From Xanthomonas indica (GTDB taxonomy: Bacteria > Pseudomonadota > Gammaproteobacteria > Xanthomonadales > Xanthomonadaceae), in contig NZ_CP131914.1 of assembly GCF_040529045.1 (NCBI RefSeq), positions 3,332,501 to 3,396,500 of the forward strand: a stretch of 64,000 nucleotides of DNA, written 5' to 3'. A program made the position numbers and the translations under genes. This document shows positions 9,574 to 21,179 of this stretch, one piece after another; the first letter of the stretch is position 1, and each line of letters opens with the position of its first letter. Below the pieces are notes generated by a model. It worked only from the letters and a program-made list of their open reading frames with translations, was not told the DNA's origin and did no database searches.

Positions 9574-9597
9574 GAAAAAGCGGCCCTGCGGCCGCTT
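9574..9597 (-). terminator. Intrinsic terminator of the acyl-CoA dehydrogenase gene
   Basis: Read leftward, the same 8-bp stem AAGCGGCC / GGCCGCTT with a 4-base loop is followed by TTTTTC. It lies about 60 bases past the dehydrogenase stop. It mirrors the rightward terminator at 9408. Confidence 0.8.
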
Positions 9598-9655
9598 CTC
9601 CTTGAATCATCAGCCGATGCAGGAACCGGCTAATCCCCCATCCCGACTCCCGGCC

Positions 9656-10804
9656 TCACCGCAGCCCCGTCTCGTTGCGCGCGATCACCAGGCGCTGGAT
9701 CTCGCTGGTGCCCTCATAGATCTCGGTGATCTTGGCATCGCGGAAGTAGCGCTCCAGCGGCATCTCCTTGGAGTAGCCCATGCCGCCGTGGATCTGCACC
9801 GCCTGGTGGGTGATCCACATCGCCGCCTCGGAGGCGGTCAGCTTGGCCACCGAGGCCTCGGTGGTGAAGCGCTGGCCCTGCCCCTTCAGCCACGCCGCGC
9901 GCAAGGTCAGCAGCAGCGCCGCGTCCAGCTTGCACTTCATGTCGGCGATCTTGGCCTGGGTCATCTGGAACGCGCCGATCGGCGAACCGAACGCCTTGCG
10001 CTCCTTCACGTACTCCAGCGTCGCCTCGTAGGCGGCGCGGGCCAGGCCGATCGCCTGCGAGGCGATGCCGATGCGGCCGGCGTCGAGCACGCTCATGGCG
10101 ATCTTGAAGCCCTCGCCCGGGGTGCCCAGCACCTCGTCGGCGCTGGCCACGTAGTCCTGGAACTCGATTTCGCAGGTGGCCGAGGCGCGGATGCCCAGCT
10201 TGGGTTCGGTCTTGCCACGATGGAAGCCCGGCTTGTCGGTATCGACCACGAACGCGGTGATGCCGCGTGCGCCCTTGTCCGGCTCGCTCATCGCGAACAG
10301 CACGATGTACTTGGCGACCGGGCCGGAGGTGATCCAGCTCTTCTTGCCGTTGATGACGAAGCTGCCGTCGTCCTGGCGCACCGCGCGGCACCGCATCGCG
10401 GTGGCGTCGGAGCCGGACTGCGGCTCGGTCAGGGCGAAGGCGCCGATCTCGCGGCCCTCGGCGATGGCGCGCACGTAGGTCTGCTTCTGTTCCTCGTTGC
10501 CGTTCTTGAGGATGCCGGCGCAGAACAGCGAGTTGTTGACCGACACGATGGTCGAATGTGCCGCATCGCCCGCGGCGATCTCGACCATCGCCAGCACGTA
10601 GGCGATCGGGTCCATGCCGGCGCCGCCGTATTCCTCCGGCACCTCGATGCCCATCAGCCCGTTCTCGCCCAGCAGGCGGATGTTCTCCAGCGGGAATTCG
10701 CCGGTACGGTCGTGGTGCTCGGCGCTGGGGGCGATTCGCTCCTGGGCGATGCGCCGCGCCACGTCCTGGATCATCAATTGCTCTTCGGTAAAGCTGAAAT
10801 CCAC
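9656..10804 (-). CDS. Acyl-CoA dehydrogenase (short/medium-chain type)
   Basis: 382 residues, typical length. It catalyses FAD-dependent alpha,beta-dehydrogenation of an acyl-CoA, passing electrons to ETF. Visible signatures are ALTEPQSGSDATAMRCRAV (FAD/substrate loop, about residues 125-145), the mid-domain WITSG, and YEGTSEIQRLVIARN near the C-terminus, where the glutamate is the usual catalytic base of butyryl- and glutaryl-type enzymes. The start ATGGATTTC gives the standard N-terminus MDFSFTEEQLMIQD. It is a single gene, divergent from the ArsR/methyltransferase gene. Chain-length preference is unknown. Confidence 0.93.
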   Translation of the reverse strand: MDFSFTEEQLMIQDVARRIAQERIAPSAEHHDRTGEFPLENIRLLGENGLMGIEVPEEYGGAGMDPIAYVLAMVEIAAGDAAHSTIVSVNNSLFCAGILKNGNEEQKQTYVRAIAEGREIGAFALTEPQSGSDATAMRCRAVRQDDGSFVINGKKSWITSGPVAKYIVLFAMSEPDKGARGITAFVVDTDKPGFHRGKTEPKLGIRASATCEIEFQDYVASADEVLGTPGEGFKIAMSVLDAGRIGIASQAIGLARAAYEATLEYVKERKAFGSPIGAFQMTQAKIADMKCKLDAALLLTLRAAWLKGQGQRFTTEASVAKLTASEAAMWITHQAVQIHGGMGYSKEMPLERYFRDAKITEIYEGTSEIQRLVIARNETGLR

Positions 10805-10898
10805 GTCGAACCCCTCCCGGGCTTGTTGGTGCGGCCATTGTAGCCGGGCCGACCATACGCCGGCGTGTGCAACTTGACCGGAACCGCCGCGCGGACCA

Positions 10899-10930
10899 AA
10901 ATATCTCTATATCGCGATAGGAAGATATTT
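10899..10930 (+). promoter_or_regulatory. 32-bp palindromic operator overlapping the start of the ArsR/methyltransferase gene
   Basis: AAATATCT (10899-10906) and AGATATTT (10923-10930) are perfect inverted arms. They share their centre (10914.5) with the core palindrome TATCGCGATA (10910-10919). The right arm ends one base before the ATG at 10931 and contains the only Shine-Dalgarno candidate (AGGAAG, 10919-10924). A bound ArsR-type dimer here would block transcription of its own gene and of metH behind it. The match to a SahR-type site is inferred from position and from the family. Confidence 0.7.
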
Positions 10931-11932
10931 ATGGATCTGGAGGACTGGTCGTCCCGGCTGAAGGTCTTCGCCGACGCCACCCGCGTGCGCCTGCTGGCGC
11001 TGCTGGAGCAGGAGGAGCTGACCGTGGCCGAACTGTCGGCCATCACCCGCCTGGCGCAGCCGCGCGTCTCGACCCACCTGGCCAAGCTCAAGGAGGCCGG
11101 GCTGGTGCGCGACCGCCGCGCCGGCGTGTCGGCCTATTATCGCTTCGACGAGACCCTGCTGGACCCGGCCCAGCGCGCGCTGTGGCTGGCGCTGAGCACC
11201 GGTAGCGACGATCCGCTGCTGCGCCAGGACGCCGAACGCGTGGCCGCGGTGCTGGCCAACCGCGCCGCCGACCAGAACTGGGCCGACTCGGTGGCCGGCG
11301 ACATGGAACGCCACTATTCGCCCGGCCGCACCTGGGAGGCGCTGGCGCGCACCGCCCTGCCGCTGCTGGAGACCGGCGACGTGCTCGACATCGCCTCCGG
11401 CGACGGCGTGCTGGCCGAACTGGTGGCGCCGCACGCGCGCCGCTACGTCTGCATCGACACCAGCGCGCGGGTGGTGGCTGCGGCCAGCGAGCGCCTGCGC
11501 CGGCTCGGCAACGTGGAAGTGCGCGAGGGCGACATGCACGCCCTGCCCTTCCCGGACGCCAGCTTCGACCTGGTGGTGATGATGCACGCCCTGACCTACG
11601 CCACCAAGCCCGCGCAGGCGGTGTGCGAATCGGCGCGGGTGCTGCGCCCGGGCGGCCGCCTGCTGCTGTGCAGCCTGGCGCGCCACGAACACAAGGCCGC
11701 GGTGCAGGCCTACGGCCACGTCAACCTCGGCTTCGCCGCCAAGGAACTGCGCAAGTTCGTCGGCAAGGCCGGGCTCGAGGTCTCCAGCCTGGAAACCGTG
11801 ACCCGCGAGAAGCGCCCGCCGCACTTCGAAGTGATTTCGTTGATTGCGGGGAAGCCGGGAATCGGGATTGGGGAATCGGGAATCGAAAAAGCAACCGCCA
11901 AGGCCAAGGCGGCCGCAGGAGATGTCGCATGA
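10931..11932 (+). CDS. sahR: ArsR-family regulator fused to a SAM-dependent methyltransferase domain (SahR-like)
   Basis: 333 residues from ATG 10931; an upstream ATG at 10865 would place the palindromic operator inside the gene and has no homology. Residues 10-80 are an ArsR winged helix ([20 protein letters not shown], then [15 protein letters not shown]). Residues 145-250 are a class I methyltransferase fold with [14 protein letters not shown] and [15 protein letters not shown]. ArsR-methyltransferase fusions beside methionine-cycle genes are the SahR type, which senses S-adenosylhomocysteine; the gene directly precedes and overlaps metH (ATGA at 11929-11932). The last residues, from about 306, are encoded by a GGGAATC heptad array and look unrelated to the domain. 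The symbol is by inference. Confidence 0.75.
   Translation: MDLEDWSSRLKVFADATRVRLLALLEQEELTVAELSAITRLAQPRVSTHLAKLKEAGLVRDRRAGVSAYYRFDETLLDPAQRALWLALSTGSDDPLLRQDAERVAAVLANRAADQNWADSVAGDMERHYSPGRTWEALARTALPLLETGDVLDIASGDGVLAELVAPHARRYVCIDTSARVVAAASERLRRLGNVEVREGDMHALPFPDASFDLVVMMHALTYATKPAQAVCESARVLRPGGRLLLCSLARHEHKAAVQAYGHVNLGFAAKELRKFVGKAGLEVSSLETVTREKRPPHFEVISLIAGKPGIGIGESGIEKATAKAKAAAGDVA
11848..11885 (+). repeat. GGGAATC heptad array inside the 3' end of the ArsR/methyltransferase gene
   Basis: Five G-tracts spaced by 3-5 bases encode [13 protein letters not shown] near the C-terminus. Its C-rich partner is at 11946-11980 in the next gene, in convergent orientation. Confidence 0.85.
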
Positions 11933-13074
11933 GCACCATCGCTCCTCCCCCATTCCCCACTCCCCATTCCCCACTCCCGGCCTCCCAATGGCTCCACCCC
12001 CAGCGCGCTGAGGCGCTGCTGCAGGCCTTGTCCGAGCGCATCCTGATCATCGACGGGGCGATGGGCACGATGATCCAGCGCCATGGGCTGCAGGAGGCCG
12101 ACTACCGCGGCGAGCGCTTCGCCGAGGGCTACGACGCGCAGGCCGCGCACGTGCATGGCCCCGGCTGCGACCACGCGCCGCAGGGTCACGACCTGAAGGG
12201 CAACAACGACCTGTTGCTGCTGACCCGCCCCGAGGTGATCGCCGAGATCCACCGGGCCTACCTCGACGCCGGCGCCGACCTGCTCGAGACCAACACCTTC
12301 AACGCCACCGCCATCAGCCAGGCCGACTACCACCTGGAACACCTGGTCTACGAACTCAACAAGGCCGGCGCGCAGGTCGCCCGCGCCTGTTGCGATGCGG
12401 TCGAGGCACTGACGCCGGACAAGCCGCGGTTCGTGATCGGCGTGCTCGGCCCGACCAGCCGCACCGCCTCGATCAGCCCGGACGTCAACGATCCCGGCTT
12501 CCGCAATACCAGCTTCGACGAACTGCGCACCACCTACCGCGAGGCCATTGACGGCCTGATCGACGGCGGCGCCGACACGCTGATGGTGGAGACCATCTTC
12601 GACACGCTCAACGCCAAGGCCGCGCTGTACGCGATCGAAGAGGTGTTCGACGCGCGCGGCGGGCGCCTGCCGGTGATGATCTCCGGCACCATCACCGACG
12701 CCTCCGGCCGCACCCTGTCCGGGCAGACCGCCGAAGCGTTCTACGCCTCGGTCGCGCATGGGCGGCCGCTGTCGGTGGGGCTGAACTGCGCGCTCGGCGC
12801 CAAGGACCTGCGCCCGCACGTGGAAACCCTGGCGCGGATCGCCGACGGCTACGTCAGCGCGCACCCCAACGCCGGCCTGCCCAACGCCTTCGGCGAGTAC
12901 GACGAGACGCCCGAGGAAATGGCGGCGACGCTGCGCGAGTTCGCCGAGTCCGGGCTGCTGAACCTGGTCGGCGGCTGCTGCGGCACCACCCCCGCCCACA
13001 TCCGCGCCATCGCCGAAGCGGTGCGCGGGCTGCCGCCGCGCGTGCCGCTGGCGGCGCAGGCGCAGGCCGCCTGA
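11929..13074 (+). CDS. metH: Methionine synthase, homocysteine-binding half (split MetH, N-terminal part)
   Basis: 381 residues. This is the Hcy S-methyltransferase domain of cobalamin-dependent methionine synthase, with [15 protein letters not shown] near residue 40 and the zinc ligands in NCALGA (about residue 286) and GGCCGTT (about residues 348-354). It ends where the pterin domain starts in single-chain MetH. That domain and the rest are encoded by the next gene, so the two polypeptides must assemble to form the enzyme. The start overlaps the regulator's stop codon. Residues 4-17 ([14 protein letters not shown]) are encoded by a C-rich heptad array and are absent from E. coli MetH. Confidence 0.93.
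   Translation: MSTIAPPPFPTPHSPLPASQWLHPQRAEALLQALSERILIIDGAMGTMIQRHGLQEADYRGERFAEGYDAQAAHVHGPGCDHAPQGHDLKGNNDLLLLTRPEVIAEIHRAYLDAGADLLETNTFNATAISQADYHLEHLVYELNKAGAQVARACCDAVEALTPDKPRFVIGVLGPTSRTASISPDVNDPGFRNTSFDELRTTYREAIDGLIDGGADTLMVETIFDTLNAKAALYAIEEVFDARGGRLPVMISGTITDASGRTLSGQTAEAFYASVAHGRPLSVGLNCALGAKDLRPHVETLARIADGYVSAHPNAGLPNAFGEYDETPEEMAATLREFAESGLLNLVGGCCGTTPAHIRAIAEAVRGLPPRVPLAAQAQAA
11946..11980 (-). repeat. Heptad array (C-rich on +) in the 5' end of metH
   Basis: CCCCATT/CCCCACT units encode the Pro/Ser/His-rich N-terminal extension of the first MetH half. It is the inverted partner of the array at 11848-11885. Confidence 0.85.
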
Positions 13075-13177
13075 TGTCCGCCGCGCGCATGCCCGCCGTC
13101 GCCGCCCGCGCGCCCTGGCGCCAGTGCGGTACCGCCTGCGTGCGCGCCGGCACCTCCCCGTTTCCGGAACGCTGACC

Positions 13178-15940
<2,763 letters not shown>

Positions 15941-16012
15941 GCCGGGGCCGGTCGCAGGTGCGACCTGCATCGCCCACATCGGTACCACCCACGCCCCTTC
16001 CCACCAACCGCC

Positions 16013-16930
16013 ATGCCGATGTCCACTTCGTCACCGCTGAAGATCGTGGTCACCGGCAGTGCCGGCCGAATCGGCCGCGCCATCCACATCCGGCTCGCGC
16101 GCGAGCACCGCGTCAGCGGCTTCGACCGCACGCCCTGCTCCACCGCCGACTGGGTCGGCGACCTCGACGATGCCGCGCTGCTGGCGCGGGCGCTGCACGG
16201 CGCGGACGCGGTGATCCACACCGCCGCGCTGCATGCCCCGCACGTCGCACATGTGCCGGCGGCGCGCTTCCGCCAGGTCAACGTCGACGGCACGCGCCGC
16301 GTCCTGGATGCCGCCGCGGCGGCCGGCGTGCGCCGCATCGTGTTCACCAGCACCACCGCGTTGTACGGCGGTGCCGCCAGCCCCGACGGCACCGCCGCCT
16401 GGGTCGACGAGGCGCTGACGCCGCAGCCGCAGACCATCTACCACCACACCAAGCTGGAGGCCGAGGCGCTGCTGCGCGCCGCCGCCGAACAGGGCGGGCC
16501 GAGCGTGCGCATCCTGCGCATGTCGCGCTGCTTCCCGGAAGCGGTCAACGTGATGGCGGCATTCCGCCTGCATCGCGGCATCGACGCGCGCGACGTCGCC
16601 GAGGCCCATGCCGCGGCATTGCGGCATGCCGGGCCGGCGGCGGCAACGTTCGTGATTTCCGGAGCCACGCCGTTCCTGCGCGAGGATTGCGCCGAGCTGC
16701 ACCGCGCGGCGCCGGCGGTCCTGCGACGTCGCGCACCCGAGTTGGTGGATGCATTCAAGCAACGCGGCTGGACGCTCCCGGAGCGGATCGACCGCGTCTA
16801 CTCGGCACAGCACGCGATGCAGGCGCTGGATTGGCGACCGCGCTACGGTTTCGAGGAGGTGCTGGTGCAGTACGACCAGCACGTCCCGGAGGTCCTACCG
16901 CCTGGCGATGGCGCGGCCGCGCGCGAGTAA
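16013..16930 (+). CDS. NAD-dependent epimerase/dehydratase (extended SDR family)
   Basis: 305 residues. The N-terminal Rossmann motif is VVTGSAGRIGRA (residues 12-23). The SDR catalytic pair appears as YHHTK (about residues 143-147), preceded by a serine/threonine-rich stretch FTSTTALYGG. This is the layout of UDP-sugar epimerases and related NAD(P)-dependent oxidoreductases, but nothing in the sequence fixes the substrate. A second in-frame ATG at 16019 is also possible. The gene stands alone after metH. The downstream gap holds palindromic repeats rather than another gene. Confidence 0.85.
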   Translation: MPMSTSSPLKIVVTGSAGRIGRAIHIRLAREHRVSGFDRTPCSTADWVGDLDDAALLARALHGADAVIHTAALHAPHVAHVPAARFRQVNVDGTRRVLDAAAAAGVRRIVFTSTTALYGGAASPDGTAAWVDEALTPQPQTIYHHTKLEAEALLRAAAEQGGPSVRILRMSRCFPEAVNVMAAFRLHRGIDARDVAEAHAAALRHAGPAAATFVISGATPFLREDCAELHRAAPAVLRRRAPELVDAFKQRGWTLPERIDRVYSAQHAMQALDWRPRYGFEEVLVQYDQHVPEVLPPGDGAAARE

Positions 16931-16970
16931 GCATGCGCCGGTAGGGGCAAGAGTCTCGCGCACTCCAGTT

Positions 16971-17171
16971 CCACGAGACGCTTCGCGCCGCCCCTCGCCA
17001 CACTCCCTCTCCCGACGGGAGAGGGGCACGCGTCTTACCGCTGTTCCCTTCTCCCCTCGGGCGAAGCTGCCCCGAAGGGGCGGATGAGGGTACGGGCGCA
17101 GCCCCGTCAACCCAAGCACCACGAGATGCTTCGCGCCCACCCTCACCCCCCCTCTCCCGACGGGAGAGGGG
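16971..17171 (+). repeat. Two copies of a CCCTCTCCCGACGGGAGAGG palindrome unit
   Basis: Copy A is 16971-17026 and copy B is 17119-17171. Each begins CCACGAGA(C/T)GCTTCGCGCC and ends with the palindrome CTCTCCCGACGGGAGAG. Between them is a GCCCCGAAGGGGC hairpin at about 17069. The same palindrome type occurs at 62541-62860. Copy B lies just past the stop of the leftward gene ending at 17180 and may serve as its terminator. Confidence 0.8.
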
Positions 17172-17179
17172 CTTCGGGC

Positions 17180-18034
17180 TCAGCGCAGCAGCACGGAAAT
17201 GCCGAGGCCGCCCTGCCAGTCCGGCGTCTGCGACGACAGGCCGCGCAGGACCGACACGTCCAGTTGCACGCGCTCGGCGAACAGCCAGGTGACGCCGCTG
17301 CCGAGCGCGCGCATGTCGTCCTCGCCACCGCCGATGCCGGCCTCGACGTAGGCACTCAGGGTGTCGCCGGCATAGAAGGTGTAGCTCGGCGACACGCTCC
17401 AGCCGGAGCCGTCCTCGCTGTCGCTGACATTGCCGTACAGCGCCAGGCTGCGGCCTTCGGGAAGGTCCCATCCGGCACTCAGGCCCAGGTCGTAGCGGTG
17501 GCCGGCATCGCCGTACGGCGCGCGGCCGACCGGCAGGCTGGCGCTGCCGAGCAGCGCCCAGGTGAAGCCGTCGCTGGCGCTGGGCAGCGCCTGCTTCAGG
17601 CCGATGCTGGCGTCGCCGCCGCTGTGCCCGCGCCGGTCCTGGCCGCCGCCGCGCACGCGTTGCCACACCTGGCTGTCGATCGCCAACTGCAGTTCGGTGC
17701 GCGCACTCAGGCCGATCCGCAGCCGGCTGTTGGCGACGTACTCGGTGCTGCGCACTTCGCCGTCGCGGTCGTAGCTGCCATCGAAGAACGCCTGCTCCCA
17801 GGCCACCTGGCCGCGCTGCAGGGTGCTCGAGGCGAAGCCGATGCCAGGACGGTCGAACGCCGGGGCGTCGTCGGCGCAGGCCACGCCGGCGCTGCCGGCA
17901 GTGGCGGCCAGCAGCAGGGCTCCGCGCAACAGCACATCGCCGCGGCGGCGCAACGGCGGCCGGCGGCCATGGCGGGCGGCGACGGACGCCGACACCGCCA
18001 GCGACGGCGGCGCGAGAAAACGTGGAACAGGCAT
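17180..18034 (-). CDS. Exported protein resembling the MetA-pathway/transporter outer-membrane family
   Basis: 284 residues from ATG 18034. An unusually long basic N-terminus (about 30 residues) precedes a hydrophobic segment LLRGALLLAATAGSAGVACA that looks like a signal peptide cut before DDAPAF. The mature part alternates polar and hydrophobic residues, as in a beta-barrel: LRIGLSARTELQLAIDSQVW, DASIGLKQALPS, LSAGWDLPEG, and a C-terminal LGISVLLR. This pattern resembles the phenol MetA-degradation family of putative outer-membrane proteins. Specific function is unknown. It may be co-transcribed with the acyltransferase upstream (41-bp gap). Confidence 0.65.
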   Translation of the reverse strand: MPVPRFLAPPSLAVSASVAARHGRRPPLRRRGDVLLRGALLLAATAGSAGVACADDAPAFDRPGIGFASSTLQRGQVAWEQAFFDGSYDRDGEVRSTEYVANSRLRIGLSARTELQLAIDSQVWQRVRGGGQDRRGHSGGDASIGLKQALPSASDGFTWALLGSASLPVGRAPYGDAGHRYDLGLSAGWDLPEGRSLALYGNVSDSEDGSGWSVSPSYTFYAGDTLSAYVEAGIGGGEDDMRALGSGVTWLFAERVQLDVSVLRGLSSQTPDWQGGLGISVLLR

Positions 18035-18075
18035 GCGCGAACTCCTTGCGATGCGGGAGGCGAAGGGGCTGCGCC

Positions 18076-20220
18076 TCAAGGCGCCGGCGGCGAGTGTGCC
18101 TGGATCGCCGCGATGTGCGACGTGAAGTCCGGCAACAGCACGCGGTTGCCGTAGCCGCTGAGGTGATCGGCATCGAAGAACAGCGGGCGCCCGTCGCGGC
18201 TGCCAGTGCATTGCCGCGCGTCGCACAGCAGCGGCAAGGGATCCCACACCGAGGCATGCGGCAGCTGCGCGGCAATGCGCTGCAGGCTCTGCAGCACCGG
18301 CGCGCGGTAACGCGCCATGGTCGCGCGCGGGACCGGGATACCGTGCGCGCAGATCGGATTGCCGCGGTTGAACCAGTCCGAACAGCGATACGGCGGCGCG
18401 CGCAGCACCGGCTTGGGCGCCTCGAAGACGATGCGCACGCCGCGCTGCGCCAGGGGCTGCAGCAGCGCCAGCGCGGCCGCTTCGCCAGCACCGCGCGCGG
18501 CCTGCGCTTCGGCACCCTCCTGCTCGGCCATCACCGCCGTCTCGTCGAACAGGCGGTCCTGGTCGGCCAGGCGCAGCACCCGCAACGCGGGCAGGAACAG
18601 CACATCGCCATCGCGCGCGTGCGCGGCGACGTCGGCCAGGGTGCTGCGTTCGTAGGCCTGGCAGCCCGGATTGCTGGCCTGCCAGGCCTGCAGGCCGACG
18701 ATCGGGCAACCGCCGACGCCGTACAGCCGCACCGGCATCCCGCTCTGCAGGGCGAAGCGCCGCAGCAGTTCGTTGTAGGCCAACGCATGCGAGTCGCCGG
18801 CGACGAACAACTGGCCGCCCGCGCGGTTGTGCAGCGTGCAGGCGCCGCGTTCGAACAGCTTGGCGCTGCCCACCTGTACCGGTACCTGGCGGGTCTGCAG
18901 CGTGCAGTGCGGGAACTCGCGGCGCAGGCCCTTGGCATAGGCGTACCAGTCCAGCGGATGTCGGCTGACCGTGCTCAGCCCGTAGTAGCGCTGGGTGTCC
19001 TGCAGCAGCGCATGGGTGCCGGCGGCGAGCAGCACCACGCCCAGCCCGGCGACGACGGTCCGCGCCGTGGTGCGCGCGCGCCCGATCCGGCCATGCCGCC
19101 ACGGCAGCTCCACCCAGCGGTACGAGGCTAGCGCCAGCAACGCCACCAGCAGCAGCGCCGCAGCCCTGGCCGGCGCCGATTCCAGGCCGACGGTCCAACG
19201 GAACAGCACGAACACCGGCCAGTGCCACAGGTACAGCGAGTACGATACGCGGCCGATCGCCACCGGCACGCGGTGGGCCAGCGCGCGACGGGTCCAGCCG
19301 GCCGGGGCGCCATGCAGCAGCGCCAGCAGGCCGAGCGTACCCAGCACCGGCCACAGGCCATCCGGCCACGGCGAGTGACCCGGGCGCGCGCGCCACAGGC
19401 CGACCGCGACCGCCGCCAGCGCCGCCGCCAACAGCGGCGAACGCCAGCTCCACGCGCCCGGTGGCGGCGCCTGCGTGCCGGCGTCGTACCGTCCGCGCAG
19501 CGCCAGCACCTGGTACAGCAGCACGCCGCTGCCGAGTTGCCAGAAGCGTGCGGTGGTCAGATAGAACGCGGCCGCGGCATCGCCGGCGTCGCGGCTATGC
19601 CGCCAGGCGAACGCCAGCGAGGCGGCCGAGGCCAGCGCCACCAGCAGCGTCGACCACAGCCGGCCGCGGCCACCGCGGTTCCAGGCCAGGAACAACAGCG
19701 GGAACAGCAGGTAGAACTGCTCCTCCACGCCCAGCGACCAGGTGTGGGTGTAGGGATTGAATTCGGCCTTGGGCGAGAAGTAATCGTTGCCGGTCGCGGC
19801 CAGCACCCAGTTGCTGAGGCCGACGAAGGCCATGCGCCCGGTCTTGGCGCTGGTCTCGCTGAGCCAGGACTCGGGAATGAACAGCCCGCTGGCCAGCCCC
19901 GTGACCAGCAGACACACCACCAGGGCCGGCGCGATGCGGCGCATGCGCCGCGCGTAGAACTGCGCGAACACACCCAGCTGTCCGGCCGCCGGCAAGCGCT
20001 GCAGCGAGGCGCTGACCACGAAGCCGGAGATCACGAAGAACATGTCCACGCCGGTGAACCCGCCCGGCAGCCACGCCGGATCGAGGTGGTAGGCGATCAC
20101 CGCCAGCACCGCGATCGCGCGCAGCCCATCCACGTACGGCAGATAGCCGCCACCGGGCTGCGCGTGCGGCAACGTGTGGCCGCGCCCTGCGTCCAGCGTG
20201 CCCGTCCCTGGGAGCGTCAC
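18076..20220 (-). CDS. OafA/YrhL-like O-acyltransferase with C-terminal SGNH domain
   Basis: 714 residues. Residues 25-400 form an acyltransferase-3 membrane domain of about ten helices, with YVDGLRAIAVLAVIAYH (catalytic-type His), GVDMFFVISGFV and TWSLGVEEQFYLLFPLLF. Residues 430-714 are a periplasmic SGNH esterase-like domain with VAGDSHALAYN and the C-terminal DADHLSGYG, which supplies the Asp/His of the triad. Fusions of this type O-acetylate surface or secreted polysaccharides, so lipopolysaccharide O-antigen or exopolysaccharide is the probable acceptor. The acceptor itself cannot be deduced. The stop of the upstream DUF2058 gene... ends 3 bp beyond its start, so the two genes abut. Confidence 0.9.
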   Translation of the reverse strand: MTLPGTGTLDAGRGHTLPHAQPGGGYLPYVDGLRAIAVLAVIAYHLDPAWLPGGFTGVDMFFVISGFVVSASLQRLPAAGQLGVFAQFYARRMRRIAPALVVCLLVTGLASGLFIPESWLSETSAKTGRMAFVGLSNWVLAATGNDYFSPKAEFNPYTHTWSLGVEEQFYLLFPLLFLAWNRGGRGRLWSTLLVALASAASLAFAWRHSRDAGDAAAAFYLTTARFWQLGSGVLLYQVLALRGRYDAGTQAPPPGAWSWRSPLLAAALAAVAVGLWRARPGHSPWPDGLWPVLGTLGLLALLHGAPAGWTRRALAHRVPVAIGRVSYSLYLWHWPVFVLFRWTVGLESAPARAAALLLVALLALASYRWVELPWRHGRIGRARTTARTVVAGLGVVLLAAGTHALLQDTQRYYGLSTVSRHPLDWYAYAKGLRREFPHCTLQTRQVPVQVGSAKLFERGACTLHNRAGGQLFVAGDSHALAYNELLRRFALQSGMPVRLYGVGGCPIVGLQAWQASNPGCQAYERSTLADVAAHARDGDVLFLPALRVLRLADQDRLFDETAVMAEQEGAEAQAARGAGEAAALALLQPLAQRGVRIVFEAPKPVLRAPPYRCSDWFNRGNPICAHGIPVPRATMARYRAPVLQSLQRIAAQLPHASVWDPLPLLCDARQCTGSRDGRPLFFDADHLSGYGNRVLLPDFTSHIAAIQAHSPPAP

Positions 20221-20222
20221 GC

Positions 20223-20915
20223 CTACCAGACCAGATCGTCGGGGATCTGGTACTTGGGATCGGCGTAGGGATCTTCCTCGGCCGGCGCGTTCGGATCCAC
20301 CCGCAGCGCCACCGCCGCCGGGAAGATCGCTTCGGCCTGGTCCAGCAGCGCCGCGGTCACCAGCAGGTAGCGGCCGTTCTGCTGCAGCACGCCCAGCTCG
20401 CCGGCGTTGAGCGCCTTGAGCTGGTCGGCGGTGACGTAGATGCGCTTGATCTTGCCGCCATAGGGAAAGTGGCGGGCGATGTCGGCCTCGGCCTGGTTCA
20501 GCGCCTGGCCCTTGAGCAGTTCGTCGAGCTTGGCCCGCGCCTCGCGGCGCAGGCGCGCTTCTTCCTGCTTCTGCCGCTCCGCCTCGATCCGCTCGTCCTT
20601 CTCGCGCTGCGCGCGGATCGCGTAGGCCTTGGCCAGGTCGATGTCCTCACGGCTGCGCGGCGGCCGTGCCGGCGGGCCGCCCGCGCCCTGCGGCTTGCCC
20701 TGCTGGCCGTGGCCGTGCGGACGGCCGCGCCCGCCGCCGGGCTTGCCGGCATTGGGCGCGCCGCCGGGAGCGCGCTCGCCGCGCGCCCCGGCCGGTGCCG
20801 GGCGCTGGCCCGGCCGTCCCTGCGGCCGCGGCGCGGCAGGCGGGGCTTTGCGTTCGGGTTTCGGCGCGGGCTTGAAGCCCAGGCCCAGCAACTGCTCGCG
20901 GAGGGTATCGCTCAT
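20223..20915 (-). CDS. DUF2058 (YaiL-type) protein
   Basis: 230 residues. It starts MSDTLREQLLGLGFKPAPKP, the typical DUF2058 opening. The second quarter is a Gly/Pro/Arg-rich low-complexity stretch. A charged helical region follows (about residues 90-140, KAYAIRAQREKDERIEAERQ), then a C-terminal globular part with HFPYGGKIKRIYVTADQLKAL. The family is widespread in gammaproteobacteria and may be nucleic-acid associated, but its biochemical role is unestablished. The Gly/Arg-rich insert is longer than in E. coli YaiL. Confidence 0.8.
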   Translation of the reverse strand: MSDTLREQLLGLGFKPAPKPERKAPPAAPRPQGRPGQRPAPAGARGERAPGGAPNAGKPGGGRGRPHGHGQQGKPQGAGGPPARPPRSREDIDLAKAYAIRAQREKDERIEAERQKQEEARLRREARAKLDELLKGQALNQAEADIARHFPYGGKIKRIYVTADQLKALNAGELGVLQQNGRYLLVTAALLDQAEAIFPAAVALRVDPNAPAEEDPYADPKYQIPDDLVW

Positions 20916-20942
20916 CGGGACGGAATCGATCGGTTCGGGGGA

Positions 20943-21179
20943 TCAGTAATGCGGCGGCGGCGGTTCGTCGGCCGGGTCGGCGTAGAGCGTGCTGCGCACC
21001 TTGCCCAGATCCTCGAGCAGGTGACGCAGCAACTCGGCGTTGCGCTGGCTTTCGATCCGCGCTTCGGCCAGGGCATCGCTCATTTCCGCCAGCGCCTGCT
21101 CCTGGAAGGAGAGGCGCGTTTCCAGCTCGATCAGGCGGTTCTCCAGCAACCGATCCTGGGTGGAAAAATCATGCTGCAT
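20943..21179 (-). CDS. slyX: SlyX family protein
   Basis: 78 residues from ATG 21179. It is a short coiled coil, [20 protein letters not shown], ending in the Pro-rich DEPPPPHY typical of SlyX. Its start overlaps the end of ugd by 11 bases, so the two are translationally linked. SlyX has no settled function. The longer open frame that begins at 21275 only adds ugd antiframe sequence. Confidence 0.87.
   Translation of the reverse strand: MQHDFSTQDRLLENRLIELETRLSFQEQALAEMSDALAEARIESQRNAELLRHLLEDLGKVRSTLYADPADEPPPPHY

Noticed and set aside
13075-13177. Frameshift or sequencing error splitting metH
   Set aside because: The two halves have separate starts, a 103-bp gap, and the split is exactly between domains.
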